Assembly: GCA_039029275.1 (NCBI GenBank)
Contig: JBCCGL010000001.1
Location: 248,001-312,000, forward strand
DNA: 64,000 bases
Direction of reading: 5' to 3'
From: JBCCGL01 sp039029275
GTDB lineage: Bacteria; Pseudomonadota; Gammaproteobacteria; JBCCGL01
Positions 41,548 to 50,430 of this stretch are shown piece after piece. The position numbers and the translations under genes are program-made. Under the pieces are notes generated by a model. That model was not told the DNA's origin, did no database searches, and saw only the letters and a program-made list of their open reading frames with translations. Positions within the stretch are counted from its first letter, which is position 1; each line of letters starts with the position of its first letter.

Positions 41548-43026
41548 ATGAAAGATTTTCACACAAGGCGGTTTAACGCTTGGCTTCTCACACTGGTGTT
41601 GAGTTTCACATCGGGAGCAACCACGCTGGCCGCTCAGCAATCAAATCAAAGCGAATCAGAAGCGGTACGACAGAGTATTGTCAGGATGGTGAACGCGATT
41701 GATGCCAAACAATGGGACGTCGCCGTTAAACAGTTCGACAACTCAGTGTTTGTCGACTACTCAAGCCTTTCCGGTCAGGCGGGTAGCACTGTGGATGCGA
41801 GCGCGCTGGTCGGCAACTGGGAAGGCCTGCTGGCGCGGGTTGATACGCACCATCTGCTCGGCAACTTCGAAATCTCGGTGAATGGCGATCAGGCAGATAC
41901 AAGCTCACACGTGTACGCAAGCCATATCGCCGATGGTGTCGAAGGATACTGGGACGCGTATGGACGCTATTTGCACAAACTCAAGAAGATCAACGGGGAA
42001 TGGAAAATAACCAGTATGACGCTGGTCATGCACGGCCAAAAAGGAAACCTGAATTTTTTACAAGAGGTGATTGAAATGAACGAAAAGTCGGCGGGAATTT
42101 CGCAACAAGGCGACACAGTCAGACGCGTCGAGTTTGACAGCGAAGGCTCAAAAATTGTCGGCAATCTTTATCTGCCGGACAATTTCGATGCAGAGAAACA
42201 ATACCCGGCGATTGTAGTTTCCGGCAGTTGGACAACCGTGAAAGAACAGATGTCGGGGCTTTACGCAAACAAGCTATCGGGCGAGGAATTTATCACCCTC
42301 GCATTTGATTTTCGCAACTTTGGTGAGAGCGAGGGCACGCCCCGATTTTATGAGAGCCCATTGCAAAAAGTTCAGGACATCGAAAACGCAGTTTCCTTTC
42401 TGCAAAGCTTGCCGCAAATTGACGCCAATCGAATCGGAGCACTCGGTATTTGTGCAGGCTCAATGTACACGCTCATGGCAGCGGCGAATGACTCCCGCAT
42501 CAAGTCCGTTGTGACCGCTGCTTCGTGGCTGCACGACGCCGAAGCCGTAAAATTATTTTACGGCGGTGAAGACGGTGTTCAGGAAAAAATTACGGCAGCG
42601 CGTGCAGCCAAGAAAAAAATTGCCGAAACCGGCGAAGTCGAGTACATCCCGAGTATTTCCACAACTGATGAATCTGCTGCCATGTACGGGCCTTACGATT
42701 ACTACCTGAATCCCGAGCGTGGCGCCGTGCCCGAGTGGAGCGCGGACAAATTCGCGGTGATGACCTGGGAGGACTGGCTAACGCTCGACCCAATGGCATC
42801 GGCGGACGAACTGACCGTACCAACCTTGATGGTTCACTCGGACGGTGCCGTGTTACCGCACTACACCAAAAAATACTTTGAGCGAATTGCAGCACAAGAC
42901 AAGAAACTGCACTGGATTGAGACCGAGCTTGAGTCACCGTTTCACCAGTTCAGTTTTTACGATCAGGACGCCGAAGTAAACGAGTCAATCGAACAGGCCA
43001 AGAGCTGGTTCGCGCAAAAGCTCTAG
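41548..43026 (+). CDS. Exported protein: SnoaL-like domain fused to an alpha/beta hydrolase
   Basis: 492 residues from ATG 41548 (GGAG site); an ATG four codons earlier is less well placed. A Sec signal peptide (FNAWLLTLVLSFTSGATTLAAQQ) ends near residue 32. Residues about 35-160 are a SnoaL/NTF2-like fold (VRQSIVRMVNAIDAKQWDVAVKQ). Residues about 190-490 are a hydrolase with elbow LGICAGSMY, so a Cys nucleophile (GxCxG) as in dienelactone hydrolase. The His is in SPFHQFSFY. The substrate is unknown. Confidence 0.75.
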   Translation: MKDFHTRRFNAWLLTLVLSFTSGATTLAAQQSNQSESEAVRQSIVRMVNAIDAKQWDVAVKQFDNSVFVDYSSLSGQAGSTVDASALVGNWEGLLARVDTHHLLGNFEISVNGDQADTSSHVYASHIADGVEGYWDAYGRYLHKLKKINGEWKITSMTLVMHGQKGNLNFLQEVIEMNEKSAGISQQGDTVRRVEFDSEGSKIVGNLYLPDNFDAEKQYPAIVVSGSWTTVKEQMSGLYANKLSGEEFITLAFDFRNFGESEGTPRFYESPLQKVQDIENAVSFLQSLPQIDANRIGALGICAGSMYTLMAAANDSRIKSVVTAASWLHDAEAVKLFYGGEDGVQEKITAARAAKKKIAETGEVEYIPSISTTDESAAMYGPYDYYLNPERGAVPEWSADKFAVMTWEDWLTLDPMASADELTVPTLMVHSDGAVLPHYTKKYFERIAAQDKKLHWIETELESPFHQFSFYDQDAEVNESIEQAKSWFAQKL

Positions 43027-43051
43027 CAGGCCGTTAGAGATCCATCGTTGA

Positions 43052-43081
43052 ATCCCCGGCGGTTCTCACCGGGGATTTTTT
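43052..43081 (+). terminator. Intrinsic terminator of the exported hydrolase gene
   Basis: Perfect stem ATCCCCGG / CCGGGGAT with a 9-base loop, followed by TTTTT. It overlaps the last codons of the convergent amine oxidase gene. Confidence 0.85.
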
Positions 43082-44187
43082 GCCTCTAAAAATTGATGAT
43101 CTTCATCAATTGCACTCGTCAAAGGATGGTCTGTCGTTTGCAACGCCTTGAATGCACGCTCAGCCGATTCCAGCGCACCTTCTAAAAACCCACCGAACTG
43201 ATCAGCAGTCTCGGACGATGCAAACACAACGCGTCCCGACCAAATATTTGAAAACTCGTTCGGCAAACCGTAACGCGGATGATAGTGCGAGGCCGTGGAA
43301 TCACTGCTAATTGCCGTGTAGTGCTCTTGCGCCCAATCCATGACGCGGATGCGAATCGGATTCATCAACTCGTCGCCAAAAATTGTTGCCAGTTGCGTTT
43401 TCGCTAACTCGATCAATTGTTCTGTTCGACCTGCCCTGACTGATGCTGGCACCCCGACAAATCCAAACAAGGCATATGGGCCCGAGCTGACGGGCGATGC
43501 GTCATGAATTTCAACCATTGGGCCGCGCTGGCTGATTGCATCGCCGGAAAACCCCGCTTCGCGCCAATAGGGCTTGTCGTATACGGCGACGATTTTTGCC
43601 TGGCCCGCCATCCACGTTGAAACGGCTCGCATCAGGTCGTGTACCGGTTGGTCCAACTGCGGCGTAAACTCAACGAGTTCGGACACAACCCGCGGAGGTA
43701 ATGCCAACACAACCCTACGCGCATCAATTGCGTGCTCGCCCGCCCGTGCCGTGACACCCTGCGTCGTTTGTTCTAATTGCGTTAGCGCACTGTTTAACAG
43801 TATGCGTTGCGCGGGAAGCGTTGCTTGCAACGCGTCGATCAGGCTACCCATTCCACCTGCCAACCTTAGCGAACCGTGCATTGACGCATAGCCGTGATTA
43901 ATACGAACTGCGCCGGTGTGGTCCTGAAATGCAAGTGCGCCCTTCGAATACTGCTCGAAAGATGTAATCGACAAGCGCTCGGAAAGCTTTTCCATTCGCG
44001 GCTGACCGGGCCAAAACCACGTGGGCCCCATATCGAATTTCGCATCGTCAGCGTCGAGCGAAAATATTCGACCACCGAGCCGGTCTCTGGCCTCAAGCAG
44101 AATCCAGTCGCGACCTTGCTCGTGAAGTTTGTCTGCAAGCGCCAAACCGGCGAGACCACCGCCGACGATTAAAATTTCTGTATCCAA
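43066..44187 (-). CDS. Flavin monoamine oxidase-family protein
   Basis: 373 residues. LIVGGGLAGLALADKL binds FAD, LLEARDRLGGRIFSL is the typical GG-doublet region of amine oxidases, and the end RVVFASSETADQFGGFLEGALES matches the family. It is somewhat shorter than most (about 430-450). The only in-frame start is TTG at 44187. It lies 15 bases downstream of the cupin gene, hence an operon. It probably oxidises a primary amine to an aldehyde, releasing ammonia and peroxide. Confidence 0.82.
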   Translation of the reverse strand: MDTEILIVGGGLAGLALADKLHEQGRDWILLEARDRLGGRIFSLDADDAKFDMGPTWFWPGQPRMEKLSERLSITSFEQYSKGALAFQDHTGAVRINHGYASMHGSLRLAGGMGSLIDALQATLPAQRILLNSALTQLEQTTQGVTARAGEHAIDARRVVLALPPRVVSELVEFTPQLDQPVHDLMRAVSTWMAGQAKIVAVYDKPYWREAGFSGDAISQRGPMVEIHDASPVSSGPYALFGFVGVPASVRAGRTEQLIELAKTQLATIFGDELMNPIRIRVMDWAQEHYTAISSDSTASHYHPRYGLPNEFSNIWSGRVVFASSETADQFGGFLEGALESAERAFKALQTTDHPLTSAIDEDHQFLEAKNPR

Positions 44188-44202
44188 TTGACGCGCTTTA
44201 CA

Positions 44203-44874
44203 TTACCCGTTGACCGGCGATTTAAGGTGACCGGACTTAACCCACACGCGCGCGCCGCCGGCACCTGCAGTTGCCACAAACGGCTGGTCCGCGGGTAGCC
44301 GAAGCCAGGAGTGAACGCCGAAGTTATCGCCAGATTCGATAAAGTCACCCTCAATCACAAGAATCTCAAGACCGTTGTGGTCATCAAGCGAAACTAACTG
44401 CTCGGCTTCCCAGCACTCAATGCGGACGCGTTCGTTGGCGTCTTGGTACAGTGCAATTTCTGATACGCCGGGGCGGTCAACAACGGGCTGCGGTTCTTGC
44501 GAAAGCGTGTCGACATTGACCTGATTGCGGTCCTTGGGGTCGAATTGCCAAAGCTTTACAAAGATCGTGGCACCCTCAGCCGCCCCGGGGGTGTGGTGCG
44601 AGGTCGGCGGGTTGCGCACGTACGTGCCTCTTGGGAAGTCTCCATGCTCATCCTGAAACACGCCGTCGAGCACCAGGAACTCCTCTCCACCACCGTGTAC
44701 ATGCGGCGAAAATGTGCTGCCAGGCGCAAATCGAACGATGGTGGTGGCGCGTTCGACCTTGTCATCTATTCGATCCAGCATACGCCGATCAACACCCGAC
44801 ATCGGCGACGCGGTCCAGGGTAATTCGCTCGATTTTACGACGGCTCGCTTTGATAGATCTGCATTGATGTTCAT
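44203..44874 (-). CDS. Double-cupin ChrR-like protein
   Basis: 223 residues with two cupin folds. The first contains FSPHVHGGGEEFLVLDG, the His/Glu metal motif of ChrR-type cupins. The second (residues 130-220) keeps EILVIEGDF but lacks most metal ligands. ChrR-like cupins occur as anti-sigma factor domains or free regulators; there is no sigma factor here. It is first in an operon with the amine oxidase, and divergent from the TetR regulator whose operators lie in the gap. Confidence 0.75.
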   Translation of the reverse strand: MNINADLSKRAVVKSSELPWTASPMSGVDRRMLDRIDDKVERATTIVRFAPGSTFSPHVHGGGEEFLVLDGVFQDEHGDFPRGTYVRNPPTSHHTPGAAEGATIFVKLWQFDPKDRNQVNVDTLSQEPQPVVDRPGVSEIALYQDANERVRIECWEAEQLVSLDDHNGLEILVIEGDFIESGDNFGVHSWLRLPADQPFVATAGAGGARVWVKSGHLKSPVNG

Positions 44875-44958
44875 TCGATTTCGTCGACTCTTTTCATGTT
44901 CGTGATTACGCTAGACATTCCTTCGAAACCTGATGGTCCTTTATGGACATATTTAATC

Positions 44959-44974
44959 TACCTATCGATAGGTA
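44959..44974. promoter_or_regulatory. TetR operator 1
   Basis: Perfect 16-base palindrome TACCTATCGATAGGTA, between the cupin start (44874) and the TetR start (45043). The half-site CTATC recurs at 44982 and in operator 2. Confidence 0.75.
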
Positions 44975-44988
44975 CATAAATCTATCGC

Positions 44989-45016
44989 TTGACCTGACTG
45001 CTGTCAAGGTTAATCT
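44989..45016 (+). promoter_or_regulatory. Promoter of the TetR gene
   Basis: -35 TTGACC (44989-44994) and -10 TAATCT (45011-45016) with 16 bases between. CTTGAC and GTCAAG (44988-45008) also form an inverted repeat. The -10 overlaps operator 2. Confidence 0.5.
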
Positions 45017-45028
45017 ATCAGTAGATAG
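45015..45028. promoter_or_regulatory. TetR operator 2
   Basis: CTATC-AGTA-GATAG, overlapping the -10 of the TetR gene and lying 14 bases before its ATG. The same half-site as in operator 1 supports binding by the same repressor and autoregulation. Confidence 0.65.
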
Positions 45029-45042
45029 GTAGGAGGTTTACG

Positions 45043-45606
45043 ATGCCTAAAACAGATGGCCGCGAGCGAATACTTGTTGCGGCGGAAAAACGCGTGCGCC
45101 GCGTCGGATTCTCAAACATGAGCTTTCGAGACATCGCCACAGATGTGGGGGTCAAGAGCGCGAGTGTGCACTATCACTTCCCGACAAAAACGGATCTGGG
45201 CGAGGCCTTGATTGACGCATACGCCGACCGGTTTCTCAGAAGTCTGACCGCAATCGACCAAAGCGACGTAAACAACGCGATCAAAGCATTTATCAAACTT
45301 TACAACGATGCCTTGGTTTTAAATCAATCCATTTGCCTATGCGCGATGATGAGTGCTGAAGCGATGGGATTATCCGCATCGCTAAACACGCGCTTAATGT
45401 CATTTTTCAGAAGCAACTTAACCTGGCTGGAAGAGCTGTTCGAACAACACTTCGGCGATCGCAAAGCAGCCTTGTCGGCCACAATTATTTCTGCTTTGGA
45501 AGGTGCGATGATCGTCGCCGCGGCGTCGGACGATCGATTGATATTCGATCAGGTTTCCGAGTCGATTTTAAACAGCGTGCACGCGGAGTGCGCACAATTA
45601 AGTTGA
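45043..45606 (+). CDS. TetR-family repressor
   Basis: 187 residues. The N-terminal helix-turn-helix is GFSNMSFRDIATDVGVKSASVHYHFPTKTDLGEAL (as shorter stretches), similar to AcrR/NemR-like members, and the rest is the ligand domain. An excellent AGGAGG site precedes the ATG. The palindromes upstream indicate autorepression and control of the divergent cupin-amine oxidase operon. The gene end overlaps the convergent oxidase gene by nine bases. Confidence 0.88.
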   Translation: MPKTDGRERILVAAEKRVRRVGFSNMSFRDIATDVGVKSASVHYHFPTKTDLGEALIDAYADRFLRSLTAIDQSDVNNAIKAFIKLYNDALVLNQSICLCAMMSAEAMGLSASLNTRLMSFFRSNLTWLEELFEQHFGDRKAALSATIISALEGAMIVAAASDDRLIFDQVSESILNSVHAECAQLS

Positions 45607-46878
45607 CCTCTTTTCGTCCCACCAATCCCGGATCTGCATCCCCCAATAACTTAGTTGAATTCCCATCCGACCAATCGGGTTATTGATTGGTAGGGACTTG
45701 AAACGCGAAAAATCCCGCCAGCGCGTGTCACCGCGCGCAATTCCTGACGCGATCAGAATCCCTCCCATCGCGGTGGTGTTGAGACCGTGACCGCCAAATG
45801 CGGTTGCCGCCCAAACTCCGGATCGGATCTCTCCCACTATTGGCATTTTGTGGATCGCGTACCCCATCAGGCCAGACCATCGCTGCGTTATTTTTATCGT
45901 ATCGAGTTGCGGGTAAACATCGAGAATTGCGCGCTTCACTTGTGCGTCGAGGTCGCGCGGCGGTTTTTGCGACGTGGTGATTTTTCCGCCCCAAAGCAAA
46001 CGGTTTGTGTCGACTAAACGATAATAGTCTCCCGCGCGACGCGAGTCAGAGATGCCTGCCATCGTCTGAATCGGAAGGAGCGAATCTGTAATCGGTTCGC
46101 TGACAACAATATGCGTACCCACGGGCAACACAGCGCGAGTAACGGGACGGAACAGATCGTTATCGTAAGCGCTGGTGCAAAGCACGACATGCTCGCATTC
46201 AACGCGACCTGTTTCAGTTTCGCACGCCCAATGAGCGCCTGTTTGTTTTAGTTGCGTTGCGCGACTGCATTCAAAAATTTCGACGCCACGCGACTCACAC
46301 GCTGCGGCCAATGTCAGCGCGTAGAGCAAGGGGTTGATATGAAATCCATTCGGATCCTTGATACCCCCGCGGTATCGCTCGGTGCGCAGAGAATTTTGCA
46401 AGTGTTCGCGTGAACTGTAGCACCACTGTTCATTGAGCCGCCGACTTTCTAATGCAATCGATTCGCTCGAGATAGATTTATCGCTGTGTCGGGTGACTTC
46501 AAGCAGTCCGTCTCCCATTTTGATTGCCGGGTCATGCGATTGAATAAAGGATCGGACGAACTCGACCCCAAGTTGAGAGTACGCATGCAGTCGCGCGGCG
46601 TGCTCGTGACCGCACCTGCGAACCAGTGCCGAATGGGACTGCGCGAACCCGGATGCGACAAACCCGGCATTGCGACCCGATGCGCCCCAGGCAACTCGAT
46701 TGGCTTCGAGCACGACCACTCGCAACCCTTCGCGATTAAGCTCATGCGCCGTCACCAATCCCGCCAACCCACCACCGACGACGCAAACATCGGCTTCGAT
46801 GTTTTTTGTCAGCGGGTCGCGTGCATTCGGCAGCTCGGTAACAACGGCGTACCAGGTATCAGGGTAGGTTTCATCCAT
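45598..46878 (-). CDS. FAD-dependent oxidoreductase, DAO/PuuB type
   Basis: 426 residues. ADVCVVGGGLAGLVTAHELN binds FAD, VAWGASGRNAGFV is the family motif of PuuB-like gamma-glutamylputrescine oxidases and related amine or amino acid oxidases, and WAATAFGGHGLNTTAMGG closes the FAD domain. It may oxidise a secondary amine or gamma-glutamylated polyamine. It lies downstream of the FadR-type regulator on the same strand (198 bases apart). Confidence 0.85.
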   Translation of the reverse strand: MDETYPDTWYAVVTELPNARDPLTKNIEADVCVVGGGLAGLVTAHELNREGLRVVVLEANRVAWGASGRNAGFVASGFAQSHSALVRRCGHEHAARLHAYSQLGVEFVRSFIQSHDPAIKMGDGLLEVTRHSDKSISSESIALESRRLNEQWCYSSREHLQNSLRTERYRGGIKDPNGFHINPLLYALTLAAACESRGVEIFECSRATQLKQTGAHWACETETGRVECEHVVLCTSAYDNDLFRPVTRAVLPVGTHIVVSEPITDSLLPIQTMAGISDSRRAGDYYRLVDTNRLLWGGKITTSQKPPRDLDAQVKRAILDVYPQLDTIKITQRWSGLMGYAIHKMPIVGEIRSGVWAATAFGGHGLNTTAMGGILIASGIARGDTRWRDFSRFKSLPINNPIGRMGIQLSYWGMQIRDWWDEKRST

Positions 46879-47075
46879 AAAGTCGACGACTGTTGAACCT
46901 CAAATTCAAACCTTACGGAAAAAGCCGGGAAAACTATCGCCGGCGGCCAATGCGAAAATGTATCCAGTGCATTTCTAAGAAAACGGTACCACCCGACAAG
47001 CCCACGCAAACCGACTACTATTGTCGCCGATTCCTGAGAAACCAATCTCCTAACGAAACCTCGATACTCAAACGA

Positions 47076-47837
47076 TTACAAAAAATAATTTTGCGCTTTA
47101 ACTTTTTTGGCATCAACGTCAAGCAATCCGTTTTCGACGAAGGTGTTGCGTATCAATTCAAGGTGTTCATTCACCACTTTGCGTGCACCTTCACCATCGC
47201 CGCGCACAACGCAATCAACCATTCGTTTATGCTGGTCGTTCAAGAGTTTGCGGTTATCGTCGATCCGATTAATGAGTCTTAAATTATCTTCGACTTCACT
47301 TAGCAATAAGGCATAGATGTTGCGCAGCATCAGCGATAATGGCGTGTTGTGAGCGGCGTCGGCGATAGCGATATGCAGATCAAGATCAGCTTTTGCTTCG
47401 TCTACTGGGTTTTGTCGCTGCATTATTCGCTGCAGTGACTCCAACTGCTCTTGAATATTTCGCTTGTCCTCGTCGGTTGCTCGATTTGCGGCGAGAAATG
47501 CCGCCGTGCTTTCGAGTGCCTGTCGCAGCTCAATGATCTCGAGTTTGAATTCATGGCGGCGGACGACCAGGCTTTCCAATGGATCGGTGAAACGCTTCTT
47601 GCTCCAATCGAGAACAAAATTTCCACCCCCCTGTTTTGAAATCAGCATACCGCGCGACTCGAGTACCGATAGCGCTTGTCGCAGAGTTGCGCGCGACACC
47701 TCAAAGTCGCGTGCCATCTGCCGCTCCGGTGGCAGCTTGTCGCCCGGTTTGAAGACGCCGTTTGCGATCAGTGACTCCAGCTTGTCGATCAAAGCGTCGG
47801 TCATTGTTGGGACGTTAATGGGTTCGATGGACTGCAT
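47076..47837 (-). CDS. GntR regulator, FadR subfamily (GlcC/LldR-like)
   Basis: 253 residues from ATG 47837; the longer frame to 47873 would run through the operators. The winged helix is LIANGVFKPGDKLPPERQMA then FEVSRATLRQALSVLESRGML. The FCD ligand domain follows (residues about 95-235, with the metal-type His in DLDLHIAIADAAHN). It is divergent from glcDEF and is most likely its glycolate- or lactate-responsive regulator. Confidence 0.88.
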   Translation of the reverse strand: MQSIEPINVPTMTDALIDKLESLIANGVFKPGDKLPPERQMARDFEVSRATLRQALSVLESRGMLISKQGGGNFVLDWSKKRFTDPLESLVVRRHEFKLEIIELRQALESTAAFLAANRATDEDKRNIQEQLESLQRIMQRQNPVDEAKADLDLHIAIADAAHNTPLSLMLRNIYALLLSEVEDNLRLINRIDDNRKLLNDQHKRMVDCVVRGDGEGARKVVNEHLELIRNTFVENGLLDVDAKKVKAQNYFL

Positions 47838-47845
47838 TTGGTAAA

Positions 47846-47858
47846 TTGGTAATACCAA
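47846..47858. promoter_or_regulatory. FadR-type operator 1 (glc control region)
   Basis: TTGGTAATACCAA, a perfect TTGGTNNNACCAA palindrome, the class of site bound by PdhR, LldR and GlcC. It is 8 bases upstream of the regulator's ATG. Confidence 0.8.
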
Positions 47859-47860
47859 TA

Positions 47861-47873
47861 TTGGTCTGACCAA
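47861..47873. promoter_or_regulatory. FadR-type operator 2 (glc control region)
   Basis: TTGGTCTGACCAA, the same palindrome, 15 bases centre-to-centre from operator 1. A likely glcD -10 (TATACT, 47876-47881) follows directly, so the two sites overlap the divergent promoters. Confidence 0.8.
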
Positions 47874-47910
47874 TCTATACTACCCACACTCCAAGATTCT
47901 GGCAAGCGAT

Positions 47911-49374
47911 ATGAGCCAAGCAACAACGCCCGATCTAGCGGGCATTTTCAGAGAATTTCTTCCGCACGAGAGCGTCGTCGATCAGCCCAGCTCGCTCGCC
48001 GCGTACGAATGTGATGCCTTGAGTGCGTACCGACAGATACCCCTGTTGGTTGTGCTGCCTGAGACAGTCGAGCAGGTGCAACAGGTCATGCGAATTTGCA
48101 GTGATCGCAAATTGCCGGTTGTCGGGCGTGGCGCAGGCACCAGCCTCTCCGGTGGCTCTCTGCCGCACGCAGACGGCATCGTGCTGAGCCTGTCGAAGAT
48201 GAAAGAGATCGTCGAGATCGACCAACTCGCGCGCACAGCCGTCGTGCAGCCCGGTGTTCGCAACCTGGCAATTTCAGAGGCTACACGCCCATACGGCCTT
48301 TACTACGCGCCGGATCCGTCATCACAGATCGCCTGCTCGATCGGCGGCAACGTCGCCGAAAACGCGGGCGGCGTTCACTGTCTGAAGTACGGGCTTACGC
48401 TGCACAACATCCTGCGGCTTAAGCTGGTCATGCCGGACGGTGAGTTGCTCGAAATCGACCAGCGCAATCTGCAAACCGAGGGTTTCGACCTGCTGCCTTT
48501 GATCATCGGTTCAGAGGGCATGCTGGCGATAGTTGTCGAAATCACGGTCAAACTGTTACCGATTCCCGAGTGCGCGCGCGTGGTGCTGGGGGTCTTCGAT
48601 TCGGTTGAAAAAGCGGGGGTCAGCGTCGCCAGGATTATCGCCGCGGGAATCGTACCCGCCGGCGTCGAGATGATGGACAACCCCGCCATTCGCGCCGCTG
48701 AGGACTTTGTCAACGCAGGTTACCCGACCGACGCAGAGGCCATTTTGATCTGCGAGCTCGACGGCACCGAAGACGAAGTTGTCGCGCAAATCGAGCAAGT
48801 CGAAGCTGTGTTGAATGAGAATGGCGCGGTCGAGACGCGGCTGGCCAAAAGCGAAGCAGAACGACAGTTGTTCTGGTCCGGACGCAAGGCGGCATTCCCT
48901 GCCGTCGGGCGCATTTCGGCGGACTACTATTGCATCGATGGCACCATCCCGCGCAAAGCCCTGGGCCAGGTGCTGTTGGGAATGCGCGAGTTGTCCGACG
49001 CCTACGGCCTTCGAATTGCCAACGTATTTCACGCCGGTGACGGCAATCTGCACCCCTTGATTTTGTACGATGCGAATGTCGAGGGCGAGCTCGAACGCAC
49101 CGAAGAACTCGGCAGCAAAATTCTCCAGCTGTGCATCCACCACGGCGGCACGATTACCGGCGAGCACGGTGTTGGCATCGAAAAAATCGGTGAGATGTGC
49201 GTGCAATTCAGCGATGAAGAGCGCGCTCAATTTCATCGCGTGCGCGACGTATTCGACCCGCACAATATTATGAATCCCGGCAAGGCGATTCCGACGCTGG
49301 CTCGGTGCTCGGAATTCAACGCGATGCACGTCCACAACGGCGAATTGCCTTTTCCCGAGATCGAGCGTTTTTGA
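47911..49374 (+). CDS. glcD: Glycolate oxidase subunit GlcD
   Basis: 487 residues of the FAD-binding subunit. PVVGRGAGTSLSGGSLPHADG is part of the PCMH FAD domain, and the GlcD core has SIGGNVAENAGGVHCLKYG. The C-terminal FAD-oxidase domain ends with GTITGEHGVGIEK. It oxidises glycolate (or D-lactate) to glyoxylate (or pyruvate) and passes electrons through GlcF to the quinone pool. It is the first gene of glcDEF. Confidence 0.93.
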   Translation: MSQATTPDLAGIFREFLPHESVVDQPSSLAAYECDALSAYRQIPLLVVLPETVEQVQQVMRICSDRKLPVVGRGAGTSLSGGSLPHADGIVLSLSKMKEIVEIDQLARTAVVQPGVRNLAISEATRPYGLYYAPDPSSQIACSIGGNVAENAGGVHCLKYGLTLHNILRLKLVMPDGELLEIDQRNLQTEGFDLLPLIIGSEGMLAIVVEITVKLLPIPECARVVLGVFDSVEKAGVSVARIIAAGIVPAGVEMMDNPAIRAAEDFVNAGYPTDAEAILICELDGTEDEVVAQIEQVEAVLNENGAVETRLAKSEAERQLFWSGRKAAFPAVGRISADYYCIDGTIPRKALGQVLLGMRELSDAYGLRIANVFHAGDGNLHPLILYDANVEGELERTEELGSKILQLCIHHGGTITGEHGVGIEKIGEMCVQFSDEERAQFHRVRDVFDPHNIMNPGKAIPTLARCSEFNAMHVHNGELPFPEIERF

Positions 49375-49376
49375 TC

Positions 49377-50429
49377 GTGAACGTTGTCGACAACAACATC
49401 GAGGACACACTGCGCGCCAGCGTTTCCGCGCACGCCGAGTCGAAATCCGCTGTGCACATTGTGGGTGGCAACAGCAAAGCGTTTTACGGCAATGCCGTGA
49501 CAGGCGACGAACTCAGCGTGCGCGATCACACCGGCATCATCGACTACGACCCGGCTGAAATGGTGATCACAGTCCGAGCGGGAACCCGCCTGTCTGACGT
49601 TAGTGCCTTGCTCGCAGAAAATCGTCAGATGCTGGGATTTGAACCGCCAGATTACTCAGGTACGACAACAATCGGGGGCGCGTTGGCTACCGGGCTGTGC
49701 GGCCCACGACGAGCCAGTGCCGGCAGCGCACGCGATTTTTTACTCGGTGCGCGGATCATCGATGGTCGGGCGCAAACGCTGAATTTTGGCGGTCGCGTGA
49801 TTAAAAATGTGGCTGGCTTTGATCTGGCACGCGTAATGGTCGGCGCGCAGGGTACGCTTGGCGTTTTGCTCGAAGTGTCAATCAAAGTTGTGCCGATTCC
49901 ACACGCCGAAGTCAGTCTCGCCTTCGAGCACACAAGCGCAGACGAACACATCCAGTGGATCAATGAACTCGGCTCGGCGCCACATCCCATTTCAGCGTCG
50001 CTGTGGCGAGATCAAAAAAGTACGCTGCGACTCTCGGGCAGCGAATCCGGCGTCGAAAGTGCAGTCAGGAAACTGGGTGGGGATCGAATCGAGCACAATT
50101 GGAATGGACACGACTGGCAAGACGATTCTATGCGTGCGGTTACGCGCGTCTCTCTGCCACCCGCAACCACGGATATACTGAAACAATCCGATCAAATCAT
50201 CGAATGGGGCGGCGCGCAGCGCTGGCTGATTGGCGATACACACATTGCGCGGCTGCGCGATCAGGTCAGCGCGTCGGGCGGCGCGGTCTGCGCGTATCGC
50301 AATCACGCGCGGGATGTGAGTATTTTTCAACCACTCACTCCCGCAATACTCTCGCTGCAGAATCAACTTAAAACCAGCTTTGACCCGCACGGCATTTTGA
50401 ACCCTGGACGCGTTTACGCAACGCTCTGA
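49377..50429 (+). CDS. glcE: Glycolate oxidase subunit GlcE
   Basis: 350 residues from GTG 49377, two bases after the glcD stop; an upstream ATG lies inside glcD. VHIVGGNSKAFYG and TTIGGALATGLCGPRR form the PCMH-type FAD domain, and NVAGFDLARVMVGAQGTLGV is the GlcE signature. GlcE is the accessory FAD subunit of the complex. Confidence 0.92.
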   Translation: MNVVDNNIEDTLRASVSAHAESKSAVHIVGGNSKAFYGNAVTGDELSVRDHTGIIDYDPAEMVITVRAGTRLSDVSALLAENRQMLGFEPPDYSGTTTIGGALATGLCGPRRASAGSARDFLLGARIIDGRAQTLNFGGRVIKNVAGFDLARVMVGAQGTLGVLLEVSIKVVPIPHAEVSLAFEHTSADEHIQWINELGSAPHPISASLWRDQKSTLRLSGSESGVESAVRKLGGDRIEHNWNGHDWQDDSMRAVTRVSLPPATTDILKQSDQIIEWGGAQRWLIGDTHIARLRDQVSASGGAVCAYRNHARDVSIFQPLTPAILSLQNQLKTSFDPHGILNPGRVYATL

Positions 50430-50430
50430 C

